Shown: positions 33,048 through 42,487, counted from the first letter of the stretch. The stretch: DNA of 64,000 nt from G965215045 sp965215045 (GCA_965215045.1 OZ244031.1:1054001-1118000); one strand, 5' to 3'. Notes: generated by a model not told the origin, from the letters alone. Program-made: numbers and translations.

Positions 33048-35525
33048 TCAGCGATCGTGCCACAGGCTGTGTCCGTAGCGTTTGCCGCCCCGGCGGCTGG
33101 TGTTGTTGCGCCCTGAGGTCGCGCCCTCGTAACGGTCGCGGTCGCCGCCGGTATCCAGGAACAGCCCCAGGTTGATCTTCTCCTCGCTCCCGGCGTCCCA
33201 GACATTATTGATGCCGTCGACATAATAAACATCGCGCCCCCCGCGATCGCTGAACAGGGCGAAGCCGGTGTGGGCGGCACTGCCCACGGAAAAACGCAGT
33301 GGCTGGCGTCCGTAGCGATCGTCGCCGGCGCGGTCTTCGAAAATCGCCGCGGCCAGGTCCCAGGCGGCCCCCAGGATCACGCCGCCAAAGGTGGAGAGAT
33401 AGCGGTCATCGCCGCCGTCCTCCAGCATGATGCCCAGGGCGGAATGCGCGGCGCTGCCCTGGCCGTAACGCGCGCCGCGGTAGAGATCGTTGTCATTCCC
33501 GAAACTGCGCAGCACGCCCAGACCGAAAAAATACCCCGTGCCCTGGGCGAAGTTGCCCGCCTCGAGCTGGTCTTCGCCGCCGCCCTCCAGCAGGATGCCG
33601 ACGCCGCCGGATGCGCGGTGGCGAAAGCCGATGCCGAGCCCCTGCCCGGAGCCCCGGAACACACCGGGGGTGCGGTAGGAACTCTGGTAGCGTCCGCCGC
33701 AGCGATAGTAGTCGTCTCCGCCCAGGTCCGCCAGCGCGCCGACGCCTTGCGTGAGTCCCACCCCCTGGCCGAAGAGTGCGGCCGCGTACTCGTCATCGCC
33801 GGCGAAATCCGCCAGCAGTGCCACGCCGAACAGGGCACTGCCCTGGACAAAGCGGCCGCCGCTGTAGCGATCGTCTCCCGCCAGGTCGAACAATACGCCG
33901 CCGCCGAAGACCGCACTGGCTTGCCCCAGGTCGCGGCTGCGGTACACATCATCGCCCGCCAGGTCGATCAGCACGCTGTTGCCCAGGATGCTGCCCGCCT
34001 GGTGAAAATCATCGGTCGCGCTGTATTCATCGTCGCCACGGATGTCGATCACCAGGCTGAGCCCGCGCGCTGCGCCCCCGGCCCGGCCGCGGTACAGATC
34101 ATCGCCTCCCAGGTCGAGGATCAGGGCGAAATCGCCGCTGTAGCGGTTGTCGCCGGCACCGCCGATCACGATCCGCCCGGCGGTGCTGTCGCCGGAGTAC
34201 AGCACCGGCCCCTGCACGCCCGGGGGGTTCTTCTCCAGCACCGGCCGGGCGTTCCACTCTGCGGCCAGTGCCCGCAGTGACTCCGGTGCTGCCGCCAGGC
34301 TCAGCCACAACAGGCTTTGCAGCAGCAGTTCCCGGTCGACCGCCTCGCCCAGCTCCAGCAGCCTGCGGTGCCGTCTCTGCACGGCGGCCCCCTGGCCGTG
34401 GTCGACGTCGTAACTGTGCGCCAGGCGGTCCAGGAGCTGCGGTGCTTCGCGCCGGACAAAATCTCTCTGTTCTTCATCCAGGGCGGCGAGTGCCTGCTCC
34501 CGGGTCTGCTGCGCCCGGTTGAGCAGCAGGCGCAGCGTGTCCAGGGAAAACTCCCCGTCCGGCAGTTCGGGCACTGCGGGTGGTGCTTGGCCGCGCCAGT
34601 GCCGGGCCAGTCCCGCCAGTGCCGGTGTCAGTGCGCCGTCCTGCAATTGGGCGCGCAAACGCTCGCTGTGCTGTTCGACCACGGGCAGCATTTTCAGCGG
34701 GTCGCGGCGCAGGTAGCGCACCAGTGGCAGGCGCCGCCCGTCATCCCAGCGCTCATCCCGGTCCTGCTGTTCGCTCCACAGCTGGTAGGCTTCTTCCAGC
34801 TCGTGTTCGGCGAACAGCGTCTGGCCCAGTCCTTGGGTCGGGTGGCGCAGTTCCTGGTAGCGGGGAAACAGGGTTTCGTTGTCGGGAATCGACGCCAGCG
34901 TGCTGCGCCGCCCCAGGCGCACCGCCAGGGACAGGGAGCGCAGTCGGCGTTGCACCCGGAAGGACAGGTTCTGCTGGGGCCCCTGCTGGTCCAGCAGTTG
35001 CAGCATCTGCTGCCGGTTCTGTACTTCCAGGGCGCGAGAACCCCGGCGTCCCTTCCACAGCGTCTCATCGCGCAGCAGTTGCAGTTGCAGGGGGTCGCCC
35101 TCGCGCTTGTATTCCCGCAGGTATTCCTGGAAGGCCCGGGTTCCCGTTTCCCTGCGCACCCCGCGACCGTCGTAGCGCAGGATCAGGTCGCCTTCGCGCA
35201 GCCCGGCTTCCAGGGCGGCACTGTCGGGGACCACGCGGTCCACCCGGTAGGCGTGTTCCGCCTCCCGCCCGTACTCTGCCAGCGAGACCACGCGATAGGC
35301 CACGCCCAGGAAGGCGGGTTCCCCGCTGCCGCCGGGGGCGGAGACCGGGACCGGGGCGTGGCAGGCGGTGGCCAGCACCAGCGGCAAGAGTGTCGCCAGC
35401 AGACCCGGTCGCCTCGCTCCCCGCGCGCCGCCCGCTCCCCGCGTGCTGCCCGCTCCCCGCGTGCCACCCGCCCTGCGCGTGCCGCCCGCCCCCTGCGCGC
35501 TGCCCGTTCCCCGTGCTCTTTGCAT
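33048..35525 (-). CDS. Large lipoprotein: PDZ domain plus GDD-Y solenoid
   Basis: About 825 residues, function unknown. The N-terminus is an 18-bp DNA repeat encoding Gly-Ala-Arg-Gly units, then a hydrophobic stretch with a lipobox-like LATAC, so it is likely a periplasm-facing lipoprotein. A PDZ-like domain follows (residues about 75-160, with DSAALEAGLREGDLILRYDG). A charged helical middle lies at about 165-445. From about 450 to 815 there are 12-13 repeats of roughly 28 residues, each with a core like LLIDLAGDDRYSGG, predicting a right-handed beta solenoid with stacked Asp pairs and Tyr, perhaps binding calcium. The start at 35525 is the best ATG; a GTG lies 12 bases upstream. Confidence 0.75.
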   Translation of the reverse strand: MQRARGTGSAQGAGGTRRAGGTRGAGSTRGAGGARGARRPGLLATLLPLVLATACHAPVPVSAPGGSGEPAFLGVAYRVVSLAEYGREAEHAYRVDRVVPDSAALEAGLREGDLILRYDGRGVRRETGTRAFQEYLREYKREGDPLQLQLLRDETLWKGRRGSRALEVQNRQQMLQLLDQQGPQQNLSFRVQRRLRSLSLAVRLGRRSTLASIPDNETLFPRYQELRHPTQGLGQTLFAEHELEEAYQLWSEQQDRDERWDDGRRLPLVRYLRRDPLKMLPVVEQHSERLRAQLQDGALTPALAGLARHWRGQAPPAVPELPDGEFSLDTLRLLLNRAQQTREQALAALDEEQRDFVRREAPQLLDRLAHSYDVDHGQGAAVQRRHRRLLELGEAVDRELLLQSLLWLSLAAAPESLRALAAEWNARPVLEKNPPGVQGPVLYSGDSTAGRIVIGGAGDNRYSGDFALILDLGGDDLYRGRAGGAARGLSLVIDIRGDDEYSATDDFHQAGSILGNSVLIDLAGDDVYRSRDLGQASAVFGGGVLFDLAGDDRYSGGRFVQGSALFGVALLADFAGDDEYAAALFGQGVGLTQGVGALADLGGDDYYRCGGRYQSSYRTPGVFRGSGQGLGIGFRHRASGGVGILLEGGGEDQLEAGNFAQGTGYFFGLGVLRSFGNDNDLYRGARYGQGSAAHSALGIMLEDGGDDRYLSTFGGVILGAAWDLAAAIFEDRAGDDRYGRQPLRFSVGSAAHTGFALFSDRGGRDVYYVDGINNVWDAGSEEKINLGLFLDTGGDRDRYEGATSGRNNTSRRGGKRYGHSLWHDR

Positions 35526-35597
35526 TTTTCTATCCACGCCCGGCGTTTTTTTGTTATTATCGGCGGGATTTTAAAACACCTTTCCGGGAGACACGAG

Positions 35598-36353
35598 ATG
35601 CAAAGACTTAAAGACAAGGTGGCGTTGATCACTGGCGGTGCCCGCGGACAGGGGGCCGCCGAGAGCCGGTTGTTCGCTGCCGAGGGCGCCCGGGTGGTGG
35701 TCGCCGATGTGCTGCAGGACGAGGGCGAGAAACTGGCGGAGGAATTGGGCGGCGAGGCCTGCTTCATGCCGCTGGACGTCTGCTCAGAAGACAACTGGAA
35801 CACGGTGGTCGGCGCGCTAGAGGAGCGTTACGGCCGCCTCGATGTGCTGGTCAACAACGCCGGCATTCTGCGTGTCACTCCCCTGTTGGAAACCTCGCTG
35901 GAGGAATACCGGCAGGTGATCGACATCAACCAGGTCGGCTGTTTTCTCGGCCTGAAAATCGGCGGTGCCGCCCTCGTCCGCACCGGCGGCGGGGCGATCG
36001 TCAACATCTCCTCGGTCGCCGGCTTGTGGGGGGTGCCCCGTGCGGTGGCCTACACGGCGAGCAAGTTTGCGATCACCGGTATGACCAAGACGGCGGCGAT
36101 GGAACTGGGCCCCCTGGGGGTGCGGGTGAATTCGATTCATCCCGGGGCTATCGACACGGTGATGACGCGCGGCGGTCCCTTCGACAACGATGTGGACCTG
36201 GACGCCGCCTGTAGCCAGCAGCCGCTGCCCAGGGTCGGCCAGCCGGAGGACGTCGCGCGCCTGGCACTGTTCCTGGCCTCGGACGAATGCAGTTACAGCA
36301 CCGGCAGCGAGTTCGTCATCGACGGCGGGGTGATGGCCGGGGACATGTTCTGA
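35598..36353 (+). CDS. SDR oxidoreductase (3-alpha/20-beta-hydroxysteroid dehydrogenase-like)
   Basis: A 251-residue classical SDR. Cofactor motif TGGARGQGAAESRLF near residue 12, DVL after the second strand (NAD preference), LVNNAG near 86, catalytic Ser in NISSVAG and Tyr-x3-Lys in YTASK near 153, and the terminal DGGVMAG. This pattern is closest to 3-alpha(or 20-beta)-hydroxysteroid dehydrogenases of actinobacteria and proteobacteria; the substrate here is unproven. GGGAG lies before the ATG. It is divergent from the solenoid lipoprotein across 72 bp that hold AT-rich promoter-like sequence for both. Confidence 0.87.
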   Translation: MQRLKDKVALITGGARGQGAAESRLFAAEGARVVVADVLQDEGEKLAEELGGEACFMPLDVCSEDNWNTVVGALEERYGRLDVLVNNAGILRVTPLLETSLEEYRQVIDINQVGCFLGLKIGGAALVRTGGGAIVNISSVAGLWGVPRAVAYTASKFAITGMTKTAAMELGPLGVRVNSIHPGAIDTVMTRGGPFDNDVDLDAACSQQPLPRVGQPEDVARLALFLASDECSYSTGSEFVIDGGVMAGDMF

Positions 36354-36370
36354 CCCGCACCGGCGCGGTG

Positions 36371-37066
36371 ATGCGACTGGTTTTGCTGGGGCCGCCCGGC
36401 GTCGGCAAGGGCACGCAGGCGCAGGTGATTTCTGCGCGTTTCAAGCTGCCGAAGATCGCCACCGGCGATATGCTGCGCGAGGCGATCCGCGCCGGGGATG
36501 CGCTGGGACGAGAGGCGGCCGCGCATGTCGAAGCGGGGCGCCTGGTGCCCGATGATCTGATGATCTCCCTGGTGCATCAACGGCTGCAGCGCGAAGATTG
36601 CCGGGCGGGCTTCCTGCTCGACGGCTTCCCGCGCACCCTGGGGCAGGCAGAGGCCCTGGAGGAAGTCCTGGAGGAGCTGGACATGATGCTGGAGCGCGTG
36701 CTGTTGTTCTACATCGGGGACGAGGAAAAATTGGTGCAGCGGCTCAGCGGGCGCCGGGTGCATCCCGGCTCGGGCCGCAGCTACCACGTGGTTTTCAATC
36801 CGCCGCAGCGCGAGGGCCTGGACGATGTCACCGGCGAGCCGCTGGTGCAGCGCGAGGACGATGCGGAGGCGACGGTGCGCGAGCGTCTGCGCGTCTACCA
36901 TGAGCAGACCGAGCCGCTGGTCGATTTTTACCGCGAACGCGCGGCCCGGGACGCCGGCATCGAATGCAACACCATCGACAGCGACGCCCCGGTGCAGGAG
37001 GTCGAAAGCCGTGTGCGCCGGGCCCTGGAAGGCGGCGCCGCGGAGCGGGCGCATGGTGCCAGCTGA
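36371..37066 (+). CDS. adk: Adenylate kinase (long LID type)
   Basis: A 231-residue kinase interconverting ATP, AMP and ADP. The P-loop is GPPGVGKGTQ at residue 7, the AMP site GDMLREAIR, and DGFPRTLGQ near 85. The LID domain is GRRVHPGSGRSYHVVFNPP near 123 and lacks the four-Cys zinc site, as in other gammaproteobacteria. The C-terminus is about 15 residues longer than E. coli Adk. It is followed by hemH after 36 bp; adk-hemH is a common gammaproteobacterial order. Confidence 0.95.
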   Translation: MRLVLLGPPGVGKGTQAQVISARFKLPKIATGDMLREAIRAGDALGREAAAHVEAGRLVPDDLMISLVHQRLQREDCRAGFLLDGFPRTLGQAEALEEVLEELDMMLERVLLFYIGDEEKLVQRLSGRRVHPGSGRSYHVVFNPPQREGLDDVTGEPLVQREDDAEATVRERLRVYHEQTEPLVDFYRERAARDAGIECNTIDSDAPVQEVESRVRRALEGGAAERAHGAS

Positions 37067-37102
37067 AGCGTCGGCAGCCGTCCCCGCGAGGCCCGACGCA
37101 TA

Positions 37103-38119
37103 GTGCCGGAGCGGGTGCCGGCGTCCGCCCCGGCGGAGAAGGCGGCGGTCATCCTGGTCAACCTGGGCACGCCCACTGCCCCGACCCCGGCCGCGGTGCG
37201 CGCTTTCCTGCGCCCCTTTCTCAGTGACCGCCGGGTCATCGACCTGCCGCGCTGGTTCTGGCTGCCGCTGTTGCAGCTGCTGATCCTGCCGCTGCGACCG
37301 CAGCGCACGGCGCGCAATTACGCGGCGATCTGGGAGAAGCAGGGAGCGCCGTTGCGCACCATCAGCGTGCGCCAGGCGCGCGCCCTGGACAAACTGCTGC
37401 GCGCAGAAGACATCGCCCTGTGCGCGCGTCCGGCCGCCACCTACGGCAGACCCTCGCTGGAGGAGGCGGTGTGGGAGGCGGCCTCGCTGGGTGCCGGGCG
37501 TTTCCTGGTGATACCGATGTATCCCCAGTACGCGGGTGCCACGACCGGGGCGATCGTGGACCAGCTGCGGGCACTGCGCTGCAAGAACCCGGAACTGCAG
37601 CTGCAACTGCTGCCGGATCATTACGCGCACCCGCTGTACATAGAGGCCCTGGCACTGCAGCTGCAGAACTACTGGCAGCAGCATGGACGCGCCCGGCGGC
37701 TGTTGTTCTCCTTTCACGGCCTGCCGCAAAAGCGTGTAACCCGGGACGGTGACCCGTACGCCTACCAGTGCCGGCATACCGCGATGCTGCTGGCCGAGGT
37801 GCTGGACCTGGGGGAGGACGAGTACAGGCTGTGTTTCCAGTCCCGTTTCGGTTTCGCCCCGTGGCTCGCGCCTTATACCGATGTAACACTGCGCGCATGG
37901 GGTGCCGGCGGCCTGGAGTCCGTGGACGTGTTCTGCCCGGGATTTTCCGCCGACTGCCTGGAGACCCTGGAGGAAATCGCAATCCGCGGCCGCCAGACTT
38001 TTGCGGCTGCCGGCGGCGGTGAGTACCGCTTTGTACCCTGTCTGAATGACCAGCCCGAGTACATTCGCTGCCTGGCGGCCCTGGTGCGCCGGGCCCTGTT
38101 CGCCGCCGACCGCGGTTGA
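37103..38119 (+). CDS. hemH: Ferrochelatase
   Basis: A 338-residue enzyme inserting Fe2+ into protoporphyrin IX, the last step of haem synthesis. It begins at a GTG. The opening VILVNLGTP is typical, the catalytic His is in FSFHGLPQ near 198, and the conserved Glu in CLETLEEI near 275. QSRFGFAPWLAPYTD near 245 is the usual core block. It probably acts at the inner face of the membrane and shares a transcript with adk. Confidence 0.94.
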   Translation: MPERVPASAPAEKAAVILVNLGTPTAPTPAAVRAFLRPFLSDRRVIDLPRWFWLPLLQLLILPLRPQRTARNYAAIWEKQGAPLRTISVRQARALDKLLRAEDIALCARPAATYGRPSLEEAVWEAASLGAGRFLVIPMYPQYAGATTGAIVDQLRALRCKNPELQLQLLPDHYAHPLYIEALALQLQNYWQQHGRARRLLFSFHGLPQKRVTRDGDPYAYQCRHTAMLLAEVLDLGEDEYRLCFQSRFGFAPWLAPYTDVTLRAWGAGGLESVDVFCPGFSADCLETLEEIAIRGRQTFAAAGGGEYRFVPCLNDQPEYIRCLAALVRRALFAADRG

Positions 38120-38211
38120 GCAGGGGACGGGAGATTCCATTCCGCTCGCACGGGTCTTGTGTCGCGCCCCGCCGCCGGTTGTGAGAGCGCGGTGCCCGCC
38201 CCCGGGGTGTT

Positions 38212-39675
38212 CTACGATGAACAGCTGACTTGCAGTTCCCGCCCCCACTCCGGTGGCACCTCGGCGTATTCCTGTGCCCCGGGCTGTTCTGCAAACGGTG
38301 CTTGCACCAGGCCCAGCAGGCGGTCCACCTCCGAGTAATCGCGGTCTTCGACCGCGCGCCGGATCGCCGTGTGCGCCAGGTGATTGCGCAGCACGTAGAG
38401 CGGGTTGCAGGCCTGCATCTGCCGGCACCTGGCCGCCGGGTCCGCCGGCTCGGCGCGCAGCCGGCGGGCGTAGCGTTGCGCCCAGTCGTCGAAAGCGGCG
38501 CGGTCGATGAATGCATCGCGCAGTGCACACCACGGGGACGCCGGCGTGAATTCACACAGTGCGCGCAGGCTGCGATGATAGTCCTGCTTCTCGCGTTCCA
38601 GCAGTTTCAGCAGCGCGTCGATTAACCCGGCGTCATCGGGGTCTGCGGTCTGCAGACCCAGGCGTTGGCGCATGATCCCCAGCCAGCCGTGATACAAGCG
38701 CTCGCCGTACTCGCCCAGGATCTCCTTCAGGGCTTTTTCTTCGACCAGCGGACTCAGGGCCTGCGCCAGGGCGGCGCAGTTCCACAAGCCGATCGAAGGC
38801 TGGCACTTGTAGGCGTAACGCCCGCCGTGATCGGAGTGGTTGCAGATGAACTCCGGGTCGTATTCATTGAGGAAGCCGAAGGGCCCGTAGTCGATGGTCT
38901 CGCCCAGGATGGACATGTTGTCGGTGTTCATCACCCCGTGAGCGAAGCCCCAGGCCTGCCATTGCCCGATCAGTTCCGCGGTGGCGTGCACCGCGCGCTG
39001 AAACAGCAGCCGATGGCGGTCCGCCTCCGCGCACAGTTCGGGATGGTACTGTTCCAGCGTGTAATCGGCCAGGCGTCGGAGCAGGTCTTCGCGGCGGGTG
39101 TAATAAAAGAATTCGAAGTGTCCGAAACGCACGTGGGTGCGCGCCAGTCGCAGCAGGGTCGCTCCCTGCTCGACTTCTTCGCGGTACACGGGCTCCGTGC
39201 TGCCGATGATGCACAGGGCGCGGGTGCTGGGAATCCCGAGGGCGTGCAGTGCCTCGCTGCAGAGGTATTCGCGGATCGTCGAACGCAGCACCGCGCGGCC
39301 ATCGCCGAAGCGTGAATAGGGCGTTTTGCCCGCCCCCTTCAGATGCAGGTCCAGCCGTTCGCCGCTGTCGTTCAGGGTCTCGCCCAGCAACAGGCCGCGG
39401 CCGTCGCCCAGGCGCGGCACGTAGACACCGAACTGGTGACCGGCGTAGACCTGCGCCACCGGTTCCGCCCCGGGCAGCGGGCGATGCCCGCCGAAGTACA
39501 GGGCGAGTTCCGGGCGCTGCAATTCCCGGTCTTCCAGGCCCAGCAGCGGGGCGGCCGCGGGATTGACGCTGACCGTGTGCGCTCCCAGCAGCGGGGCGGG
39601 CGGCTGCGCCGAGTAAAACTCTGCCGGCAGTCGCGCAAAACTGTTGTCGAAATGCAGGTTTTCAAGACTGTGCAT
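38212..39675 (-). CDS. selO: Protein adenylyltransferase SelO (YdiU)
   Basis: A 487-residue pseudokinase-fold enzyme that transfers AMP from ATP to Ser, Thr or Tyr of target proteins. Family blocks are YAGHQFGVYVPRLGDGR near 80, DLHLKGAGKTPYSR near 105, HGVMNTDNMSILG and IDYGPFGFL near 250-265. The C-terminus is Ser-Cys-Ser-Ser, with Cys at the place of the selenocysteine found in some animal homologues; this pair is redox-regulated in known members. The start at 39675 overlaps the proS end by 14 bases. Confidence 0.93.
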   Translation of the reverse strand: MHSLENLHFDNSFARLPAEFYSAQPPAPLLGAHTVSVNPAAAPLLGLEDRELQRPELALYFGGHRPLPGAEPVAQVYAGHQFGVYVPRLGDGRGLLLGETLNDSGERLDLHLKGAGKTPYSRFGDGRAVLRSTIREYLCSEALHALGIPSTRALCIIGSTEPVYREEVEQGATLLRLARTHVRFGHFEFFYYTRREDLLRRLADYTLEQYHPELCAEADRHRLLFQRAVHATAELIGQWQAWGFAHGVMNTDNMSILGETIDYGPFGFLNEYDPEFICNHSDHGGRYAYKCQPSIGLWNCAALAQALSPLVEEKALKEILGEYGERLYHGWLGIMRQRLGLQTADPDDAGLIDALLKLLEREKQDYHRSLRALCEFTPASPWCALRDAFIDRAAFDDWAQRYARRLRAEPADPAARCRQMQACNPLYVLRNHLAHTAIRRAVEDRDYSEVDRLLGLVQAPFAEQPGAQEYAEVPPEWGRELQVSCSS

Positions 39676-41398
39676 GGGCGTGTTGCAGGCGTCGGGCCAG
39701 CTGTTCTGCGGCCTGGTCCAGCGGCAGCTTCTCCGGCTGTTCAGCGGCGCGCGCACGGTATTCCACGGTGGGCGGGGACTCCTTGAGACCGCGGGTGCCG
39801 ATCACCAGGCGGTGCGGAATGCCGATCAGCTCGGCGTCGTTGAGCTTGACGCCGGCGCGCTCGGCCCGGTCGTCGTACAGGGTCTCGATGCCGAGTTCCA
39901 GGCAGCGGCGGTACAAACTTTCGGCGGCGTCGCGCACCGCGGGGGCGTCATCCGCCGGGTTCAATGCCACCAGGCTCAACTGGAAGGGTGCCAGTGCCTC
40001 CGGCCAGAGAATGCCGGACTGGTCATGGTTCTGTTCGATGACGGCGGCGACCGACCGTCCGACACCGATGCCGTAACAGCCCATGTACAGGTTTTGGCGT
40101 CCGCCTTTCTCGGCGTCGACGGCAGCACCCAGGGCGGTGCTGTATTTTTGTCCCAACTGGAAAATGTGTCCGACTTCGATGCCGCGGCGAAGCTGCAACC
40201 GTCCGCGCCCATCCGGGCTGGGGTCGCCCTGCAGGACATTGCGCAGGTCCGCGATTTTCTGCGGCGTGCAATCGCGCCCCCAGTTGACGCCGGCATAATG
40301 CCGCCCGGGGACGTTGGCACCGCAGACAAAATCGGCCAGCTGCGCGGCATCCCGGTCGACGATCAGCTGCGCCCCCTCCAGTTGCACCGGGCCCAGCACA
40401 CCGGGGGCGACGCCCAGCAGTTCCCGCACCCGCTCTTCGCCCAGGAACTGCAGCGGTGCGCGCACTTCCGCAAGGCGCCCCGCCTTGAGCTCGTTGAGAC
40501 TGTGGTCGCCGCGCAACACCAGGGCCACCGGCTGTGCATCCGTCCCCTCGACCAGCAGCGTCTTGAGCAGCTGTTCCGGGCGCAGCTGCAGCAGTTCAAC
40601 CAGTTCCCCGATGCTGGCCGCCGTGCCGGTCTCTATCTCGCGCAGCGACTCCGTGGCCGGCGGCGGCTCGCCGTCCGGGGCTGCGGCTGCGGCGAGTTCC
40701 AGGTTGGAGGCGTAGTCGCCCTCATCGCTGAACACGATCGAGTCTTCGCCGGCGTCCGCCAGCGCGTGAAACTCGTGCGACAACTGGCCGCCGATGCTGC
40801 CGGAATCTGCGGCGACCATGCGAAATTGCAGACCCATGCGCGTGAAGATTTTTTCGTACGCCGCGCGCATGGTCTCGTAACCGCGCTGCAGGCACTCCTC
40901 GTCCGCGTGAAAAGAGTAGGCGTCTTTCATGAGGAACTCGCGGGCGCGCATGACCCCGAAACGGGGCCGCAGCTCGTCCCGGAACTTGGCCTGGACCTGG
41001 TACAGGTTCAGGGGCAGGCTGCGGTAGCTGTCGATTTCGTCTCGCACCAGGGCGGTGACCAGTTCCTCGTGCGTGGGCCCCAGGCAGAAATCGCGCTGCC
41101 GACGATCCTTCAGGCGCAGCAATTCGGGGCCGTACTCTTCCCAGCGCCCGGATTCCCGCCACAGTTCCGCGGGCTGCACCATCGGCATCTGCACTTCCAG
41201 GGCACCGGCGCGGTCCATTTCCTCGCGCACGATCTGCGCCGCCTTGTGCAATACCCGCAGTCCCAGGGGCATCCAGGTGTAGAGGCCGGAGGCCAGGTGG
41301 CGCACCATTCCAGAGCGCAGCATCAGGCGGTGGCTCGCGAGCTCGGCGTCGGCCGGGTCCTCGCGTGCGGTGCGGAGCAGGTACTGGGTGGCGCGCAT
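39662..41398 (-). CDS. proS: Prolyl-tRNA synthetase
   Basis: A 578-residue class II synthetase of bacterial type with an inserted editing domain. Motif 2 is FRDELRPRFGVMRAREFLMKD near 140, in a passage that is standard for ProRS. The insert (residues about 225-375) contains the YbaK-like editing fold. Motif 3 is MGCYGIGVGRSVAAVIEQ near 445, and the anticodon-binding domain ends the protein. It lies just downstream of tRNA-Gln on the same strand. Confidence 0.96.
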   Translation of the reverse strand: MRATQYLLRTAREDPADAELASHRLMLRSGMVRHLASGLYTWMPLGLRVLHKAAQIVREEMDRAGALEVQMPMVQPAELWRESGRWEEYGPELLRLKDRRQRDFCLGPTHEELVTALVRDEIDSYRSLPLNLYQVQAKFRDELRPRFGVMRAREFLMKDAYSFHADEECLQRGYETMRAAYEKIFTRMGLQFRMVAADSGSIGGQLSHEFHALADAGEDSIVFSDEGDYASNLELAAAAAPDGEPPPATESLREIETGTAASIGELVELLQLRPEQLLKTLLVEGTDAQPVALVLRGDHSLNELKAGRLAEVRAPLQFLGEERVRELLGVAPGVLGPVQLEGAQLIVDRDAAQLADFVCGANVPGRHYAGVNWGRDCTPQKIADLRNVLQGDPSPDGRGRLQLRRGIEVGHIFQLGQKYSTALGAAVDAEKGGRQNLYMGCYGIGVGRSVAAVIEQNHDQSGILWPEALAPFQLSLVALNPADDAPAVRDAAESLYRRCLELGIETLYDDRAERAGVKLNDAELIGIPHRLVIGTRGLKESPPTVEYRARAAEQPEKLPLDQAAEQLARRLQHAHAQS

Positions 41399-41426
41399 CA
41401 GATCCTCGAGTCTGGTCGGGCGGCAA

Positions 41427-41500
41427 TGGCTGGGGGAGGTGGATTCGAACCACCATTGACGGAGTCAGAGTCCGCAGTCCTACCGTTGAACGATCCCCCA
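41427..41500 (-). tRNA. tRNA-Gln (CTG)
   Basis: The minus strand folds into a complete cloverleaf with acceptor TGGGGGA/TCCCCCA, encoded GCCA end, TΨC loop GGTTCGAATCC and anticodon stem GCGGA/TCCGT around the loop CTCTGAC. The anticodon CTG reads the glutamine codon CAG. It is transcribed toward proS. Confidence 0.97.
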
Positions 41501-41537
41501 GTCGGGAGCGTGCATCCATTGTACAAAAAGCGGGTCG

Positions 41538-41790
41538 GCTGCCCGGCCCCGCGTCTTGCCGGCGTGGACCGTGTGCGGGCTTCAGGGGTAGTCCGCCCTG
41601 CAGGGAGTGATGGGTGGCTGCCCGGCCCCGCGTCTTGCCGGCGTGGACCGTGTGCGGGCTTCAGGGGGCGTCCGTCCTGCAGGGAGTGATGGGTGGTTGC
41701 CCGGCCCCGCGTCTTGCCGGCGTGCACCGTGCGCGGGCTTCAGGGGGCGTCCGTCCTGCAGGGAGTGATGGGTCGGTTGCTGCTGCCTTC
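41538..41790. repeat. 79-bp tandem repeat downstream of rsmJ
   Basis: Copies begin at 41538, 41617 and 41696, exactly 79 bp apart, with a shortened fourth passing into rsmJ. Each unit contains TTCAGGGGGCGTCC, which in the last copy is the rsmJ stop codon region, and CTGCAGGGAGTGATGGG, which recurs inside rsmJ at about 41842-41860. The unit therefore seems built from rsmJ 3' sequence with an internal deletion. Nothing else lies in the gap to the tRNA. Confidence 0.9.
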
Positions 41791-42487
41791 AGGGGGCGTC
41801 CGCCCTGGTGCGCAGGTAGACGTCGAAACGCACCGCGGCACCCTGCAGGGAGTGATGGGGCGGCGCATCGGCCAGCGGCGGTGCCCGCCGCCGGCGCTTG
41901 ACCACCACCCGGTGCCGGGCCCGGCGCCGGGCCGGTGCCAGCAGGTCCGGGGCATCGGTATCGGCACCGGCCAGTGCGTGCAGGATGCGCATCTCCTTCT
42001 TGTTCAGGGCACTGCCGGAGTCGCCGGGGAACATCGGGTCCAGGTACACGGCATCGAAATCCGGCGCCGCGTCTGCGCAGAGGAACTCCCGCGCCTCGCA
42101 ACATTGCAGTTCCATGCGCCGCGCCGCCTCCGCCTCGCGCCCGCCCGCGGCGCGGGCGCGCCGCAGTCCGTCTTCCAGCAGGGCCGCGACCAGGGACTGG
42201 CGTTCCAGCAATTGCACCCGGCAGCCCAGGGCGGCGAGCACGAAGGCGTCGGCGCCAAAACCGGCGGTGGCGTCGAGGATCGCGGGCTGTTCGCCGCGGT
42301 GCAGGCCGAAGGCGCGCCCCAGCAGACTGCGTCGCCCCTCGCGGCACCGGCGTCGCAGCCGGGCACTGCCGAAATCCACGTACAGTGCCCGCGCGCGCCG
42401 CGCCGGCAACTCCCGCAGTTCCAGCCGCCCCCGCGTGTGTTGCAACTGCCAGGCGGCCTCCCGTTCCGCCGGCAGGCGTTCGGACAT
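41789..42487 (-). CDS. rsmJ: 16S rRNA (guanine1516-N2)-methyltransferase
   Basis: A 232-residue SAM-dependent rRNA methyltransferase. The SAM motif is ILDATAGFGADAFVLAALG near residue 68, and the catalytic block AVYLDPMFPGDSGSALNKK near 145, the DPMFP signature of RsmJ. Its start overlaps the aroB stop by one base (TGATG). The C-terminal codons run into a 79-bp repeat array, so the last dozen residues may be altered compared with relatives. Confidence 0.9.
   Translation of the reverse strand: MSERLPAEREAAWQLQHTRGRLELRELPARRARALYVDFGSARLRRRCREGRRSLLGRAFGLHRGEQPAILDATAGFGADAFVLAALGCRVQLLERQSLVAALLEDGLRRARAAGGREAEAARRMELQCCEAREFLCADAAPDFDAVYLDPMFPGDSGSALNKKEMRILHALAGADTDAPDLLAPARRRARHRVVVKRRRRAPPLADAPPHHSLQGAAVRFDVYLRTRADAP

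Noticed and set aside
36293..38533. 746-residue minus-strand open frame
   Set aside because: Antisense to adk and hemH; no recognisable domain.
41427..41790. Integrated mobile element at tRNA-Gln
   Set aside because: The tRNA is intact, but no integrase, no duplicated tRNA 3' end and no cargo genes are seen; the neighbouring repeat matches rsmJ instead.
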